Position numbers and translations under genes: made by a program | In this document: positions 33,435-43,978 of the stretch, in pieces | How the letters are laid out: the number at the start of each line of letters is the position of its first letter | Position numbering within the stretch: the stretch's first letter is position 1 | Notes under the pieces: model-generated | The model's database searches: none | What the model was told of the DNA's origin: nothing | The model's input: the letters and a program-made list of their open reading frames with translations, nothing else | From: Rhodobacteraceae bacterium HTCC2150 | GTDB lineage: Bacteria > Pseudomonadota > Alphaproteobacteria > Rhodobacterales > Rhodobacteraceae | Length of the DNA stretch: 64,000 bases | Assembly: GCA_000169395.1 (NCBI GenBank) | Contig: AAXZ01000002.1 | Location: forward strand, 919,360-983,359 | Reading direction: 5' to 3'

Positions 33435-35155
33435 GATCTACTCCCAATGCCGTCAAATGGTAACGTCACAACAAATGTCGCGCCATTGCGAACCTCACCC
33501 AAAGCAAGTTCCCCGCCATGATCTTTAATGATTTCAGTCGCAATAGCCAAACCCAGCCCCATGCCAACACCTGAAGGTTTGGTGCTGAAAAATGGTTCTT
33601 GCAGGTCGGTAAGGGTTGCATTCGCAAGCCCGGGGCCGTTGTCAATTATGTGGATTTCAAGAATGTCCGGTTTGGTAAAAACATCAATCTTAATCGTCGG
33701 ATCTGCTTCGCCCTCAACGGCATGGATCGCGTTCTTCACAAGGTTGATCAACGCCTGCTCCAATTGAATTTGATGGGCATGGATATAGATCGGGGTGGAT
33801 AACTTCGCCGGATGGAAGCCAACCCCTCCCTCTGTAAGTTCGGCTTTTAGTAAATTTTCGACCTCTTCAAAGACGATTGCCAAATTCACATCGGTCTTTT
33901 TGTCGCCCCGTCCGCGTGCGAAAAATTTGAATTGGGCGGTGACCGCCTCCATACGGTCCACCAGCTTGTTCAGGCTTTTTGCGGTTTGGGGCGACGTGAT
34001 TTCATTACCAATCTCTGCTGCAGCAAGATGGTTTCGAAATGCGCTGATTGGCTGGCCTAGTTCATGCGTAACGGAGGCTGCCAAATGTCCCAGCGCCGCC
34101 AACTTCGCATTGCGCGCCAACTCTGTCTGCGCATGTTCCAAGCGTTGATTTATCTCGATCAATTCTGTGCGTCGTCGTTCAGATGCAGCGTAGGCCAATT
34201 CAATACGTGCCGACCTAAGGAACGTTGCAAAACCCAAAAGGAAGGTGATGATACTACCGAAAAAGACTGTCGTCAGAAGTGTTTTACGCAAAATTATATT
34301 TTCCGGATGCAGATAATGGACGGTCCAATTTCGCCACTCCGAGAGCCCCGACGCCAGCAAATAATCGGTCCCTTCGACCGTCGCACGGCGCTCCGCAATA
34401 GGGCCCCAATTCAGTGCTTTAAGGTGTTCATTGCCAAATTGTCGGCTTTCCAAGATCGCCTTGCGTACCTTTGAATCGAGGGCGCTGACAGGTCGATAAA
34501 GCCAATCGGGGTTGGAGGCCAGAACCACGATATTGTCTTCATTGATGGCAACAACAGTTTCACTGTCGCTTTCCCATGAACGTTGCAGTTCGCTTACATC
34601 CAACTTGATCGCAATGACACCTTTTTGGGTGTTTGAAGCAAATGAAACGGGTTCCGCAACGAAATAACCAGGTCGTCCAGATGTCGCACCGATTGCGAAG
34701 TAATCGCTACGCTCGCCTTGTAAGGCACTTTGAAAATAGGGACGAAAACCATAGTTTTGACTAAGGAAACTATGGGGCTTATCGGCATTAGAAGTCGCTA
34801 CAACACGTCCCGTTGCATCCATGAGGTAAATGGCTTCTAACTTGGCTTCACTTGCCAAACGCTGCAGCCTTTCGTTTGTTTCAGGCGTCACAAAGTTGGG
34901 CTGCAATGCCTGAGCGTAACGCGGATCGCTTGCCAACACGAAGGGCAAATGCTGGTGCTGGCGTAGCGTTTCGTTCAAAGCACGCTGGTAAAAGGTCATA
35001 CGGTTCATGGCCGTTTCACCCTCCAACCGTTCGAAATAATGCTGAGCCCCAAAGAAGGTCGCCGCAGTGGCAAGCAAAACAGTAAAAAGCAATACGCCAA
35101 GAACGCGTTTGCGCATCCGTCTGGGCGCGCGCTCAATATCTATCTCAGTTTGCAT
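33431..35155 (-). CDS. dctB: DctB-like sensor histidine kinase
   Basis: 574 residues. A transmembrane helix (about 17-37) is followed by a periplasmic double-PAS-type sensor region (about 40-285) containing YLMDATGRVVATSNADKPHSF and YFVAEP, as in DctB. A second helix lies at about 290-312, then a coiled-coil linker. The DHp helix has phospho-His364 (SVTHELGQPISAF), and the ATPase domain has N-box LINLVKNAIHAVEG and G-boxes DNGPGLA and GMGLGLAIA. It senses an extracellular organic acid and phosphorylates the regulator encoded by the overlapping next gene. Signal ligand unknown; it is probably the TAXI substrate. Confidence 0.92.
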   Translation of the reverse strand: MQTEIDIERAPRRMRKRVLGVLLFTVLLATAATFFGAQHYFERLEGETAMNRMTFYQRALNETLRQHQHLPFVLASDPRYAQALQPNFVTPETNERLQRLASEAKLEAIYLMDATGRVVATSNADKPHSFLSQNYGFRPYFQSALQGERSDYFAIGATSGRPGYFVAEPVSFASNTQKGVIAIKLDVSELQRSWESDSETVVAINEDNIVVLASNPDWLYRPVSALDSKVRKAILESRQFGNEHLKALNWGPIAERRATVEGTDYLLASGLSEWRNWTVHYLHPENIILRKTLLTTVFFGSIITFLLGFATFLRSARIELAYAASERRRTELIEINQRLEHAQTELARNAKLAALGHLAASVTHELGQPISAFRNHLAAAEIGNEITSPQTAKSLNKLVDRMEAVTAQFKFFARGRGDKKTDVNLAIVFEEVENLLKAELTEGGVGFHPAKLSTPIYIHAHQIQLEQALINLVKNAIHAVEGEADPTIKIDVFTKPDILEIHIIDNGPGLANATLTDLQEPFFSTKPSGVGMGLGLAIATEIIKDHGGELALGEVRNGATFVVTLPFDGIGSRS

Positions 35156-35549
35156 TGACCTCTCCTATGAGGACGTATGTGATACCGGACGGGACTTTAT
35201 GTAAACAGTTGTCCAGTACACCTACCAATAGCGCCCTGCGGAAACTCGCAGGGCTAGGCGCTTCCTAAGGGAATTCCTAAGTCAGCGACGGTCACGCTAG
35301 TTAGAAACCGAGGCCGCAAACATTCCTATAAGAAGGCGATGATCTCGGCATTAGCGGACATCGACGACGCTGTAGTGAAACACGGTTTGGTCCGCAGCGC
35401 GGGACAAACTGGACTTTAGGGGCAATGAAGGTCATCTTCCAATTTGCAAACGCATCTGAGCTCGATTTTGAGCTTCAATTTACAAGCAACGCTCCTTACA
35501 ATACCAATGGAATCTGCCGAAGATGCTTCGAAAGATCAGTATCCTGTTT
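35156..35549. other. gene-free stretch upstream of dctB
   Basis: About 390 nt with no credible gene. The stem-loop CCCTGCG...CGCAGGG at 35235-35254 has no T-run. Several short ORF-like stretches have no coding character. It holds the dctB promoter (minus strand) and the 3' end region of the upstream oxoprolinase transcript. Confidence 0.4.
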
Positions 35550-38500
35550 TCATTTTAATCCAAAACCACCACCACCCGGTGATTTCAAGACGAAGACGTC
35601 GTTGAGCATCATTTCGGCTTCATCATTGCCGTCCAAAACTTCCTTTTCTCCATTTGCCCGTACAATGCTGTTTTCGCCAACCTGGCCAGAGTCGCCGCCT
35701 TTTGCGCCGTGTGGTGGAACCTTTCGATGGGATGACAAAACTGTAACCGTGGTTGGTTCAAGGAACCGCAAACGTCTGATTATTCCATCACCTCCTTGAA
35801 ATTCGCCACCGCCGCCTGATCCCGTGCGGATGGAAAACTCATCAAGGCGAACAGGGAAACGCGTTTCCAAAACCTCTGGGTCGGTCATGCGCGTGTTCGT
35901 CATGTGACTGTGCACCGCGCTTGTTCCATGAAAGCCGTCTCCGGCACCGGTTCCCCCGCAGATGGTTTCATAATTTTGATAGTTGTCGTTTCCATAAACA
36001 AAATTGTTCATCGTCCCTTGGCTGCCAGCGATTACACCCAACGCGCCGTAAAGCGTGTCGGCGATGGCTTGGCTGACTTCGGTATTGCCCGAGATCACAG
36101 CAGCAGGAGAGTCTGGATTGATCATACTGCCAGCCGGTACGATGAGGGTAAGAGGCTTAAGACAGCCCTCATTCATCGGGATGTCGGTACCCACCAATGT
36201 GCGGAACACATACAAGACAACGGCACGACAAATCGCCAAAGGTGCGTTGTAGTTCCACTCATTTTGCGGCGAGGTTCCCGTAAAATCGATAGTCGCAGTT
36301 CGTTGTGCTTTATGGACGCCGATCGCAACTTGGATCTGGTCGCCACTATCGAGCGGATAAGTGAAGTCACAATCGTGAAGCACGTCAAGGACACGTCGCA
36401 CACTTTCCTCTGCGTTGGCTTGAACATGGGACATATAGGCATGAACGGTGTCTACACCGAATTGATCGGTGATCTTTTTTAGCTCCTTTAAGCCCGTCGT
36501 ATTGGCTGCAATTTGGGCAGACAAATCCGCCATATTTTGATCGATGTTACGACAAGGGTATTTGCCAGAAGCTAATAATTCACGGGTTTGTACGCTGCGA
36601 AGCTGCCCTTCTTTTACAAGCAGAAAGTTGTCGATCAAAACGCCTTCTTCGTCGATTGTACGGCTGTCAGGCGGGGCTGATCCAGGGGTTTTACCACCGA
36701 TATCTGCATGGTGCCCACGGCTGGCCACAGTGTATAGAATACGCGTACCCTCCTTGTCGAAAACGGGCGTAATGACGGTGACATCGGGCAAATGTGTGCC
36801 CCCGTTAAAGGGGTTGTTCATCATGAACACGTCACCTGGTTTGATGTGATCTTTGTTCTGCCTCAAAATGACACGAACGCTTTCGGACATTGATCCAAGG
36901 TGGACAGGCACATGCGGCGCGTTCGCAACAAGATCGCCGTTTTCGTCAAAAATAGCACAAGAGAAATCGTAGCGTTCTTTGATGTTCACCGAATAGGCCG
37001 TGTTAGCCAGCGTGGCCCCCATCTGATCCGCGATGGACATAAACAGGTTATTGAACACTTCGAGCATCACAGGATCGACCCTGGTTCCAATGGCCTCGGT
37101 GCGGGCCAAGGGGCTATTGCGGGTCAGAACAAGGCAACCGCAAGCGATACATTCAGCCCGCCAACCGCTTTCAAGGATATTCGTGCCGGTGGGTTCAGTT
37201 AGGATCGCGGGCCCCTGTACCACATCCCCTTTGCGCATCTGTGTGCGATCAACCACAGGCGCGTCATGTCGCGTATTGCCCGACCACATCTGCGTGGTTT
37301 GTGAGGATGTTGTACCGCTGGTGTCAGGGTCCAGTTTCACTGTTTCACCGGTCTCTCCAATCGCTTCAGCGGAAAGGATTTCGATGATCAAATCTGCACT
37401 TTGTGGAACGAACCCAAAGCGCTGTTCATGCGCCGCCTCAAAGGCTTTGGTCATATCTGCTTGGTTGCCAAAAGGAACCTCAAGGGTTTGTTGTGCGCCA
37501 GCAGGACGGATGTGTGCCATCGTTACTGTGCTGATTTTGGAATCCGATATGCCTTGGCCCTTCACTTCGGCCATTGCGGCCTGACAAAGCTCTGCCAATA
37601 CGCCGCGCGCGGCCTCTATCTGCGCGATCCCTTGGCCAAACTGATTTTCGCGCATTGCCCGCACATCAGCGAGACCCATGCCGAAGGCAGATAGGACGCC
37701 CGCGAAAGGGTGGATGAATACGCTTTGCATACCCAGGGCATCGGCAACAAGACAGGCATGTTGACCGCCCGCGCCGCCAAAGCAGTTCATCGTGTATTTG
37801 GTCACGTCATAGCCGCGCTGGACGCTGATTTTCTTGATTGCATTGGCCATGTTTTCCACAGCAATTCGCAGAAATCCTTCAGCGATTTCCTCAACGGATA
37901 GCCCATTGCCGATCCCCGCAGCCATGGCTTCGAATTTCTCACGCACAACATCCACATCGAGCGGTTGATCTGCATTTGGACCAAACACGGGCGGGAAAAG
38001 ATCGGGATGAAGTTTGCCAAGAAGGACATTACAATCGGTGACAGTGAGGGGACCGCCGCGCCGATAAGCAGCCGGCCCAGGGTTTGCACCAGCGCTTTCG
38101 GGACCGACCTGCATGCGGCCATCACGAAATGACAGGATCGATCCACCACCCGCCGCAACCGTGTGTATCGACATCATTGGCGCGCGCATACGCACGCCTG
38201 CAACTTCTGTTTCAAAGCTGCGTTCAAAATCGCCTGCGTAATGGCACACGTCCGTCGATGTACCGCCCATGTCGAATCCGATCAGCTTATCGAACCCATG
38301 TTCAGTTGCTGTGCTGACCATGCCAACAACACCGCCTGCTGGTCCAGACAGGATCGCGTCGCGCCCCTCGAACAACGACGCATCGGTTAGACCGCCATTG
38401 GAACGCATGAACATCAAACGTTCGCAACCGCCGTTGCCCGCGTCGAGCGCATCAGCAACTTGGCTCACATAGCGGCGCAAAATGGGGGAGAGATAGGCGT

Positions 38501-39125
38501 CGACAACAGCCGTATCCCCACGGGAAACAAGCTTGATCAGCGGGCTTGCCTCGTGGCTAAGGGACACTTGATCATACCCTGTTTGGCGCGCCATATCACC
38601 AATTTGTTTTTCGTGATCTGAAAAACGGTAGCTGTGCATCAACGCAACGGCAACCGAACGATATCCTTGGCCATAGGCGCGCGATAAGGCGGCGCGTGTC
38701 TCTTTTATGTCGAGCGGGAAGATGACGTCGCCATCAGCAGAAATTCGTTCTTTTACCTCGACCACGTCCTCATACAGCAGCTCGGGGAGTTCGATGTTAA
38801 GATCAAACAGCTTTGGCCTGTTCTGGAAGCCGATCCGCAGCAGGTCGCGCATACCTTTGGTGATCAAAAGCAGGGTACGTTCGCCTTTGCGTTCAAGCAG
38901 GGCGTTGGTGGCAACCGTTGTTCCCATTTTAACAGCCCCAATGTGGCCCCTTGGGATAGGATCATTCGCGCCAAGCCCAAGCAGTTCGCGAATACCGTGG
39001 ACCGCCGCGTCGGCATAAACCTCGGGGTTTTCGGACAACAATTTGTGCGTCCGCAATTTACCCTCAGGTGTCTTGGCGACGATATCGGTAAACGTGCCCC
39101 CACGGTCGACCCAAAATTGCCACAT
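35550..39125 (-). CDS. fused hydantoinase A/B protein, probable ATP-dependent 5-oxoprolinase
   Basis: 1191 residues, the length of one-chain 5-oxoprolinases. The HyuA half (1 to about 660) has N-terminal [21 protein letters not shown] and the actin-like ATPase motif [13 protein letters not shown], plus [20 protein letters not shown]. The HyuB half (about 680-1191) has [35 protein letters not shown] and [14 protein letters not shown], and ends SPGGGGFG. The reaction opens 5-oxo-L-proline to glutamate with ATP; N-methylhydantoinase activity is the main alternative. It follows a DctPQM TRAP transporter and a YcsI protein on the same strand, which favours oxoproline. Confidence 0.9.
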   Translation of the reverse strand: MWQFWVDRGGTFTDIVAKTPEGKLRTHKLLSENPEVYADAAVHGIRELLGLGANDPIPRGHIGAVKMGTTVATNALLERKGERTLLLITKGMRDLLRIGFQNRPKLFDLNIELPELLYEDVVEVKERISADGDVIFPLDIKETRAALSRAYGQGYRSVAVALMHSYRFSDHEKQIGDMARQTGYDQVSLSHEASPLIKLVSRGDTAVVDAYLSPILRRYVSQVADALDAGNGGCERLMFMRSNGGLTDASLFEGRDAILSGPAGGVVGMVSTATEHGFDKLIGFDMGGTSTDVCHYAGDFERSFETEVAGVRMRAPMMSIHTVAAGGGSILSFRDGRMQVGPESAGANPGPAAYRRGGPLTVTDCNVLLGKLHPDLFPPVFGPNADQPLDVDVVREKFEAMAAGIGNGLSVEEIAEGFLRIAVENMANAIKKISVQRGYDVTKYTMNCFGGAGGQHACLVADALGMQSVFIHPFAGVLSAFGMGLADVRAMRENQFGQGIAQIEAARGVLAELCQAAMAEVKGQGISDSKISTVTMAHIRPAGAQQTLEVPFGNQADMTKAFEAAHEQRFGFVPQSADLIIEILSAEAIGETGETVKLDPDTSGTTSSQTTQMWSGNTRHDAPVVDRTQMRKGDVVQGPAILTEPTGTNILESGWRAECIACGCLVLTRNSPLARTEAIGTRVDPVMLEVFNNLFMSIADQMGATLANTAYSVNIKERYDFSCAIFDENGDLVANAPHVPVHLGSMSESVRVILRQNKDHIKPGDVFMMNNPFNGGTHLPDVTVITPVFDKEGTRILYTVASRGHHADIGGKTPGSAPPDSRTIDEEGVLIDNFLLVKEGQLRSVQTRELLASGKYPCRNIDQNMADLSAQIAANTTGLKELKKITDQFGVDTVHAYMSHVQANAEESVRRVLDVLHDCDFTYPLDSGDQIQVAIGVHKAQRTATIDFTGTSPQNEWNYNAPLAICRAVVLYVFRTLVGTDIPMNEGCLKPLTLIVPAGSMINPDSPAAVISGNTEVSQAIADTLYGALGVIAGSQGTMNNFVYGNDNYQNYETICGGTGAGDGFHGTSAVHSHMTNTRMTDPEVLETRFPVRLDEFSIRTGSGGGGEFQGGDGIIRRLRFLEPTTVTVLSSHRKVPPHGAKGGDSGQVGENSIVRANGEKEVLDGNDEAEMMLNDVFVLKSPGGGGFGLK

Positions 39126-39194
39126 GGCATAGCTCCCTCATATGCTGGCGTGCCAGCAGTTTTTTACAGTGTTAAGAAATGGTGGTTGCCGGTT

Positions 39195-40478
39195 TTAGTA
39201 GAACAAAGACGGCAACCAAAGCGCAAGGTTCGGGAAGGCCAACAACAGGCCCAGCATCACAAACATCGTGACCACAAATGGCAGCGCACCTTTGATAACA
39301 TCGATCATGGGTCCCGATTTCCGGATGCCTTGAACCACGTAAAGGTTGATGCCAATGGGTGGTGTGATCAGCGCCGTTTCAAGCAAAACCATCAGCAAGA
39401 TGCCAAACCATACGGGGTCAAAGCCCAATGCCACAACAATCGGCGTGATCAGTGGTGCCATCGTCAGTAGCATCGAAAGGGTCTCCATGAAACATCCGAT
39501 CAGGATCAGGACGGCGACGATCATCAGCATGGTTTGCATAGGCGTCCAGCCCAAACCAGTAACGAAATCGGTCAACGCTTGCGTCAGACCAATGATGGAT
39601 AGAACAAAGTTCAAAAACACGGCGGCGATGATGATCAACATGATCATGGCGGTGGTGCGCATGGTGCCTTCAATCGCTTGGCGCATCATGTCGATGGACA
39701 TTTTGCGATTTGCCGTCGCAAGGATCATCGAGGCCACAACACCAAGCGCAGCCGCTTCCGTGGGCGTGGCAAGACCCGCATAGATCGAGCCAACCACGAC
39801 AACAAAGATACCAATCGGTGGGATCAAAGAGGGCAAGGCGCGCATTCGTTCTGCCCATGTGTGGCGCAGTTTTTCACCGCCCCATTCGGGTTTGATCATA
39901 CAAGCGACCACAATCGTAGCCATAAACAACAGCGCCAACAGGAAGCCTGGAATAAACCCGGCAAGATAAAGCTCTGGCACAGAGGTATTGGTGAGCAGCC
40001 CATAGAGGATCAGATTAATTGAGGGTGGAATGAGGATGCCCAGCGTGCCGCCCGCTGCGACGGTGCCAAGGAACAGGCTTTCATTATAGCCTCGTTTCTT
40101 GATCTGGGGCACAGCCACGGTGCCGATCGTAGCTGCGGTCGCCACAGAAGACCCAGAGGTCGCCGCGAACAAGGCAGATGAGCCGATGTTGGAGTGCATT
40201 AAGCCACCGGGCAACCAGCCTACCCATTTCACGATACCGTCGTACATGCGTTCTGTGATGCCTGCGCGCAACAGGATTTCACCCATCATGACGAACATCG
40301 GGATCGCGACCAGCAGGAAGTCGGTCGATGTTTGCCAAGCCATATCGGAAATCGCGCGATGCAGGGGCATGGGGCTGTCGGTGAATTGAAGGATCAGGCC
40401 CAACCATCCCAAAGAGGCGGCGATTGGAACTGCGAGACCGATAAGGGCCAACAGAATAAGGAGGGTTTTAATAAGCAT
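39195..40478 (-). CDS. dctM: TRAP transporter large permease DctM
   Basis: About 427 residues from the ATG at 40478 (MLIKTLLILLALIGLAVP), 4 nt after the dctQ stop. A longer in-frame start would overlap dctQ by 44 nt and lacks family resemblance. Twelve hydrophobic helices. Landmarks are PMFVMMGEILLRAGITERMY, ATSGSSVATAATIG, and GTLGILIPPSINLILYG. Main channel of the tripartite uptake system. Confidence 0.93.
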   Translation of the reverse strand: MLIKTLLILLALIGLAVPIAASLGWLGLILQFTDSPMPLHRAISDMAWQTSTDFLLVAIPMFVMMGEILLRAGITERMYDGIVKWVGWLPGGLMHSNIGSSALFAATSGSSVATAATIGTVAVPQIKKRGYNESLFLGTVAAGGTLGILIPPSINLILYGLLTNTSVPELYLAGFIPGFLLALLFMATIVVACMIKPEWGGEKLRHTWAERMRALPSLIPPIGIFVVVVGSIYAGLATPTEAAALGVVASMILATANRKMSIDMMRQAIEGTMRTTAMIMLIIIAAVFLNFVLSIIGLTQALTDFVTGLGWTPMQTMLMIVAVLILIGCFMETLSMLLTMAPLITPIVVALGFDPVWFGILLMVLLETALITPPIGINLYVVQGIRKSGPMIDVIKGALPFVVTMFVMLGLLLAFPNLALWLPSLFY

Positions 40479-40482
40479 CAGA

Positions 40483-41046
40483 TTATACCGTCTCGTCTTC
40501 AATTTGTTCGTCGAGGGATTTGACACCGATCAGATCTTGGGTGCCGTCGGCATCGCCAGCCATCATGCGTTTGATCGCGACAAGGCACAGGAGGGCACCA
40601 GAGAACACAAAGAACATCCATCCGATGAGCCAAGGAATTTGGGGCAGTGCCAATGGCACGCGCATCGGGGTGATCGAGCGGGACCCGTTGTCCAGCGTAT
40701 CGCCCACCATGGACCAGACGTTATAGACCACGACAAAGGCAAAACTGATCAGCATAATCATCCCAAAAAGATTGATGAGACCGTGAAGGCGTTTTGGAAA
40801 GGCACCCAGCAAGGCATCCACACGGATGTGGGCGCGCTCAAACAAGGCGTAAGACAAGGCAAGAGCCGTCGCGACACCAAAGGCATAGCCAGAGATTTCG
40901 TCGGCACCGCCAATGGAGACATTAAACACTTTGCGTAGGAAAACTTCGAATGTGACAAGGATCGCGGACATCACTATCAGTGATCCGCCGAGCCATGTGA
41001 GCCATAAGCTAAGGCTGCGGGTTTTGGTTAGCAGACGCTCTAACAT
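40483..41046 (-). CDS. dctQ: TRAP transporter small permease DctQ
   Basis: 187 residues with four hydrophobic helices (about 15-35, 50-70, 90-115, 135-160) and an acidic C-terminal tail (SLDEQIEDETV). Family segment FLRKVFNVSIGGADEISGYA is clear. Forms the membrane complex with DctM. It lies 70 nt downstream of dctP, behind a stem-loop. Confidence 0.92.
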   Translation of the reverse strand: MLERLLTKTRSLSLWLTWLGGSLIVMSAILVTFEVFLRKVFNVSIGGADEISGYAFGVATALALSYALFERAHIRVDALLGAFPKRLHGLINLFGMIMLISFAFVVVYNVWSMVGDTLDNGSRSITPMRVPLALPQIPWLIGWMFFVFSGALLCLVAIKRMMAGDADGTQDLIGVKSLDEQIEDETV

Positions 41047-41076
41047 CGGGAAAATCCTGTAGGTGGGAAGGGAGAA

Positions 41077-41102
41077 GAGCGGCGGCGTTTCATCCGCCGC
41101 TC
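41077..41102 (-). other. stem-loop between dctP and dctQ
   Basis: GAGCGGCGG (41077-41085) and CCGCCGCTC (41094-41102) are perfect complements with an 8-nt loop in the 70-nt gap. No T-run follows in the coding direction, so partial attenuation or 3'-end protection of the dctP message is more likely than full termination. Confidence 0.7.
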
Positions 41103-41116
41103 CATTGATTTAGGGT

Positions 41117-42154
41117 TTAGTTGGCCGCTGCTGTCAGACCCAAGATTGGACCAACAGTTTCGTTCCAGTTTGCTGCACAATCTGCGCCGCAACGCTCTGC
41201 CCAGCGGGCCAGAACAACCTCTGTTGCGATGGTGTCACGTGCTTTCAAATCGGCCTCTGATGGCTCTACCAAAGTCATGGAACCGGCTTCGCCAATCGCG
41301 CATTCACCGCCGGTGATACAAGAAATTGCAACGTCATCTTCGGTCGCTGTCTCAGCCCACATAGCGTCGGTCAAAGTAGCGATTTCTGATTGCAGCAATG
41401 TTTGCTGACCCTCGGAAAGGGAGTTCCATTTGTCCATGTTCATCGCACCAAAGGCGAGGCCCCACCCAACACGCAGGGTGTAGGCGTGTGTTGCAACTTG
41501 GTTCCATTTGGCAGTGTAGGCAGACATTGTTCCGGTGATTGCGCAGTCTACAACGCCTTTTTCAAGGGCTGGGATCACTTCGGAGAAGGACACAGTCACA
41601 GATGTACCGCCAACACCTTCAACGAAATCGCCCAAGGTTGTAGAATAGACGCGGATCTTTTTGCCCTTAAGGTCTTCGATGCCGTTCACTTCGCCGTTGC
41701 ACCACAAGGTTTGGCTTGGGAAGGGATAAAGCATCAACAGTTTCGCGTTGTAGATGTCTGCGAATGATTTTTCCAAGGTTGGGTAATAGGCGTCGGACAC
41801 TTTACGCTGTGTGTCGATGTCTTGGGTGAGGGTCGACAAATCAGCCCCTTCAAAAATTGCGTTTTCCGCAGCGACGTAACCTGGTAGGCCAAAGGCGAAA
41901 TCGAAGACGCCGTTTTTGACCAAACGCATGATTTCAAAACCTTTGAGGCCAAGACCAGATTGGGATTGGATTTTGCCAACGATGTTGCCATCGGATGCTT
42001 CACGCAGGCGCGTGTTGAAAAATGGTTCTTCGTGCTTTTGGAAGTTCGTCAGGCTGGACCATGTGCCAACGGCGTTCAAAACCACCGGATCATCGGCAAG
42101 GGCTGCACTGGCGCTAAGGGCAAATGCCGCAATGGCTGTTGTTACTGTTTTCAT
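41117..42154 (-). CDS. dctP: TRAP transporter periplasmic binding protein DctP
   Basis: 345 residues with signal peptide MKTVTTAIAAFALSASAALA. The mature part has DctP/SBP_bac_7 features: FEIMRLVKNGVFDFAFG, the ligand-clamp region GEVNGIEDLKGKKIRVYSTT, and FSEVIPALEKGVVDCAITG. The arginine in KKIRVY is the usual carboxylate-binding residue, so the ligand is a carboxylic acid. Genomic neighbours suggest 5-oxoproline or a related amino-acid derivative. Confidence 0.92.
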   Translation of the reverse strand: MKTVTTAIAAFALSASAALADDPVVLNAVGTWSSLTNFQKHEEPFFNTRLREASDGNIVGKIQSQSGLGLKGFEIMRLVKNGVFDFAFGLPGYVAAENAIFEGADLSTLTQDIDTQRKVSDAYYPTLEKSFADIYNAKLLMLYPFPSQTLWCNGEVNGIEDLKGKKIRVYSTTLGDFVEGVGGTSVTVSFSEVIPALEKGVVDCAITGTMSAYTAKWNQVATHAYTLRVGWGLAFGAMNMDKWNSLSEGQQTLLQSEIATLTDAMWAETATEDDVAISCITGGECAIGEAGSMTLVEPSEADLKARDTIATEVVLARWAERCGADCAANWNETVGPILGLTAAAN

Positions 42155-42177
42155 ATCTTCTCTCCAAGTTGGTCGGT

Positions 42178-43005
42178 TTATTTTTTGAGTGGTAGGATGG
42201 TTGTTTCTGCGTCTTCAGCCACGTCCGCGATCAACATGTGACCAGGGGAATGAGTGATGCAGAGTGGTAATTTCGCGTCCAACAATACGTTTTGTGGGGT
42301 TACGCCGCAGGCCCAATAGACGGGAACTTCGCCGTCTTTGACTTCAACCGCGTCGCCCCAATCGGGTTGGGATAGATCGCCAATGCCAATGTTCGCAGGA
42401 TCACCAATGCCGATGGGGGCACCGTGGGCCTGGGGATAACGCGCGCTGATCTCGCGAGCTTGATCGACTTGATGTGCTGGGATCGGGCGCATCGTCACAA
42501 CCATTTTGCCTGCAAAAGGACCCGCAGGCATAAGATCGATGTTGGATCGATACATGGGCACGTTTCGGCCCGTTTCCATGTGGCGCACAGGAATGCCGTT
42601 GCGCGCAAGTGCGTTCTCGAACGTAAAGGAACAGCCCAGTGCAACGGTGACAAAGTCGTCGGCCCAGAGGGCATTGATGTCATCCACCTCATCGGTCAAA
42701 GCGCCGTCTTTAAAGACGCGGTACTTTGAAACATCGCTACGGATGTCGATGTCGGCTCCAAGGGTGGGCAGAAACGGATCACCGCTGTCACTGACCCCAA
42801 CAACGGGGCATGGTTTTGGATTGCGCTGACAAAACCGAAGAAAGTCCAATGCATACCGCTCAGGGAGAATTGCGAGGTTGCATTGGAGCTTTCCTGCGGC
42901 AAGGCCAGACGTGTGCCCATTATATGCCCTAGTTCGAATTGCCGCTCGAACCTGCTGGGCGGTTGCGGTTTTAAGATCAGAATATGCTGTGGTGTGTGAG
43001 GTCAT
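42178..43005 (-). CDS. YcsI/DUF1445 family protein (putative hydro-lyase, D-glutamate cyclase relative)
   Basis: 275 residues, soluble. Family landmarks are GHTSGLAAGKLQCNLAILPE, the GCSFTFENALARNGIPVRHM block, and VYWACGVTPQN with THSPGHML at the end. In Bacillus subtilis ycsI lies in the operon for the PxpABC 5-oxoprolinase, and mammalian D-glutamate cyclase contains a DUF1445 part. A role in converting D-glutamate or 5-oxo-D-proline therefore fits. It is the first gene of the TRAP-oxoprolinase series, 23 nt before dctP. The reaction is inferred, not known. Confidence 0.88.
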   Translation of the reverse strand: MTSHTTAYSDLKTATAQQVRAAIRTRAYNGHTSGLAAGKLQCNLAILPERYALDFLRFCQRNPKPCPVVGVSDSGDPFLPTLGADIDIRSDVSKYRVFKDGALTDEVDDINALWADDFVTVALGCSFTFENALARNGIPVRHMETGRNVPMYRSNIDLMPAGPFAGKMVVTMRPIPAHQVDQAREISARYPQAHGAPIGIGDPANIGIGDLSQPDWGDAVEVKDGEVPVYWACGVTPQNVLLDAKLPLCITHSPGHMLIADVAEDAETTILPLKK

Positions 43006-43083
43006 GATAAACGCCTATGCAGTGTTGCGACTACAATCCACCGTTGCGCAAATTCATGCAAATTATCATTTTATATCAGTGGT

Positions 43084-43104
43084 GATAGATTATATTGATC
43101 TATC
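43084..43104. promoter_or_regulatory. palindrome GATAGAT-N7-ATCTATC, candidate LysR box
   Basis: 7-bp arms at 43084-43090 and 43098-43104. It lies about 80 nt upstream of the YcsI start codon and overlaps the 3' end of the LysR gene. Size, symmetry and distance fit an activator site of a LysR regulator for the downstream operon. Confidence 0.45.
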
Positions 43105-43978
43105 TTGGATGCGATGCATCCCAATCCAGCGCGACCTCACGCGCAATTTCTGCACTGTTTTCAACAAGAAAGCTGCGAGGCTCTGACAAATAGGAGGCCG
43201 TGAATGCCAATGGCCGAGGGCGAAACCCCGGGTCAAATTCGACGATTTGGCCTGATTGCAAAAAATCATCAGCCAGCGCGCGAGGGTATGGGCCAACAGC
43301 GATTCCCGCTGCAATCATCTTTAAGCTGGCCGATAAGGATGCCGATGCAAAGACCCTTAAACGTGGCCCAATCCGCCGTGACAATTCCGACATCAATTCG
43401 CGGTAGGGGCGTGTTTGACTGGAATAAGAAATGACGGGAATAGCGCTTAAGTCTGTTTCTTCGTTCTGGGTCGAGCGATACCAATGCAAATCAAAGGAAG
43501 GAAGCTCGACGTTCTCGACCGAGAATTCAGACACTGGCCCCATTAGAAAAACCAGATCCAAACGCCTTTCAAGCAGCGCAGAGCGCAGGTTTAAAGAGAT
43601 GTCCACGATCAGATCCACATTGACCCGTGGATATTGCTTGCTGAAAGCCTTTAGGAATTCAGGCAACCATGCCTGTGCAATCGTTTCAGATGCGCCAACC
43701 CGAAACAGCCCTTCCGTTTCAGAGGGGTTCGCAACGCGTTGTTTGATCTCTTCTTCAACAAACAGCATTTGTTCTGCGTATGATAAAAGAAGCGTACCGT
43801 GCTTGGTAAGCACAACATCGCCCTGACCGCGTTCAAAGAGGGGCACGCGCAGCTCGTCCTCAAGGTTGGAAATGCGCGTCGAAACTGCAGGCTGGGAAAG
43901 ATGCAAGCGTTCGGCTGCTTTGCGAAAGCCACCAAGGCGCGCCACCCAAAGAAATGTCTTAATTTGATCAAAGGTCAT
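43100..43978 (-). CDS. LysR-family transcriptional regulator
   Basis: 292 residues. N-terminal winged HTH is canonical: FRKAAERLHLSQPAVSTRISNLEDELRVPLFERG. The effector domain follows from about residue 90. It is directly upstream of, and codirectional with, the YcsI-TRAP-oxoprolinase genes, so it is likely their regulator rather than the usual divergent arrangement. Confidence 0.9.
   Translation of the reverse strand: MTFDQIKTFLWVARLGGFRKAAERLHLSQPAVSTRISNLEDELRVPLFERGQGDVVLTKHGTLLLSYAEQMLFVEEEIKQRVANPSETEGLFRVGASETIAQAWLPEFLKAFSKQYPRVNVDLIVDISLNLRSALLERRLDLVFLMGPVSEFSVENVELPSFDLHWYRSTQNEETDLSAIPVISYSSQTRPYRELMSELSRRIGPRLRVFASASLSASLKMIAAGIAVGPYPRALADDFLQSGQIVEFDPGFRPRPLAFTASYLSEPRSFLVENSAEIAREVALDWDASHPR

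Noticed and set aside
35425..35799. Plus-strand open frame at the 3' end of the oxoprolinase gene
   Set aside because: Largely antisense to the clear HyuB C-terminus, and the translation has no recognisable domain.
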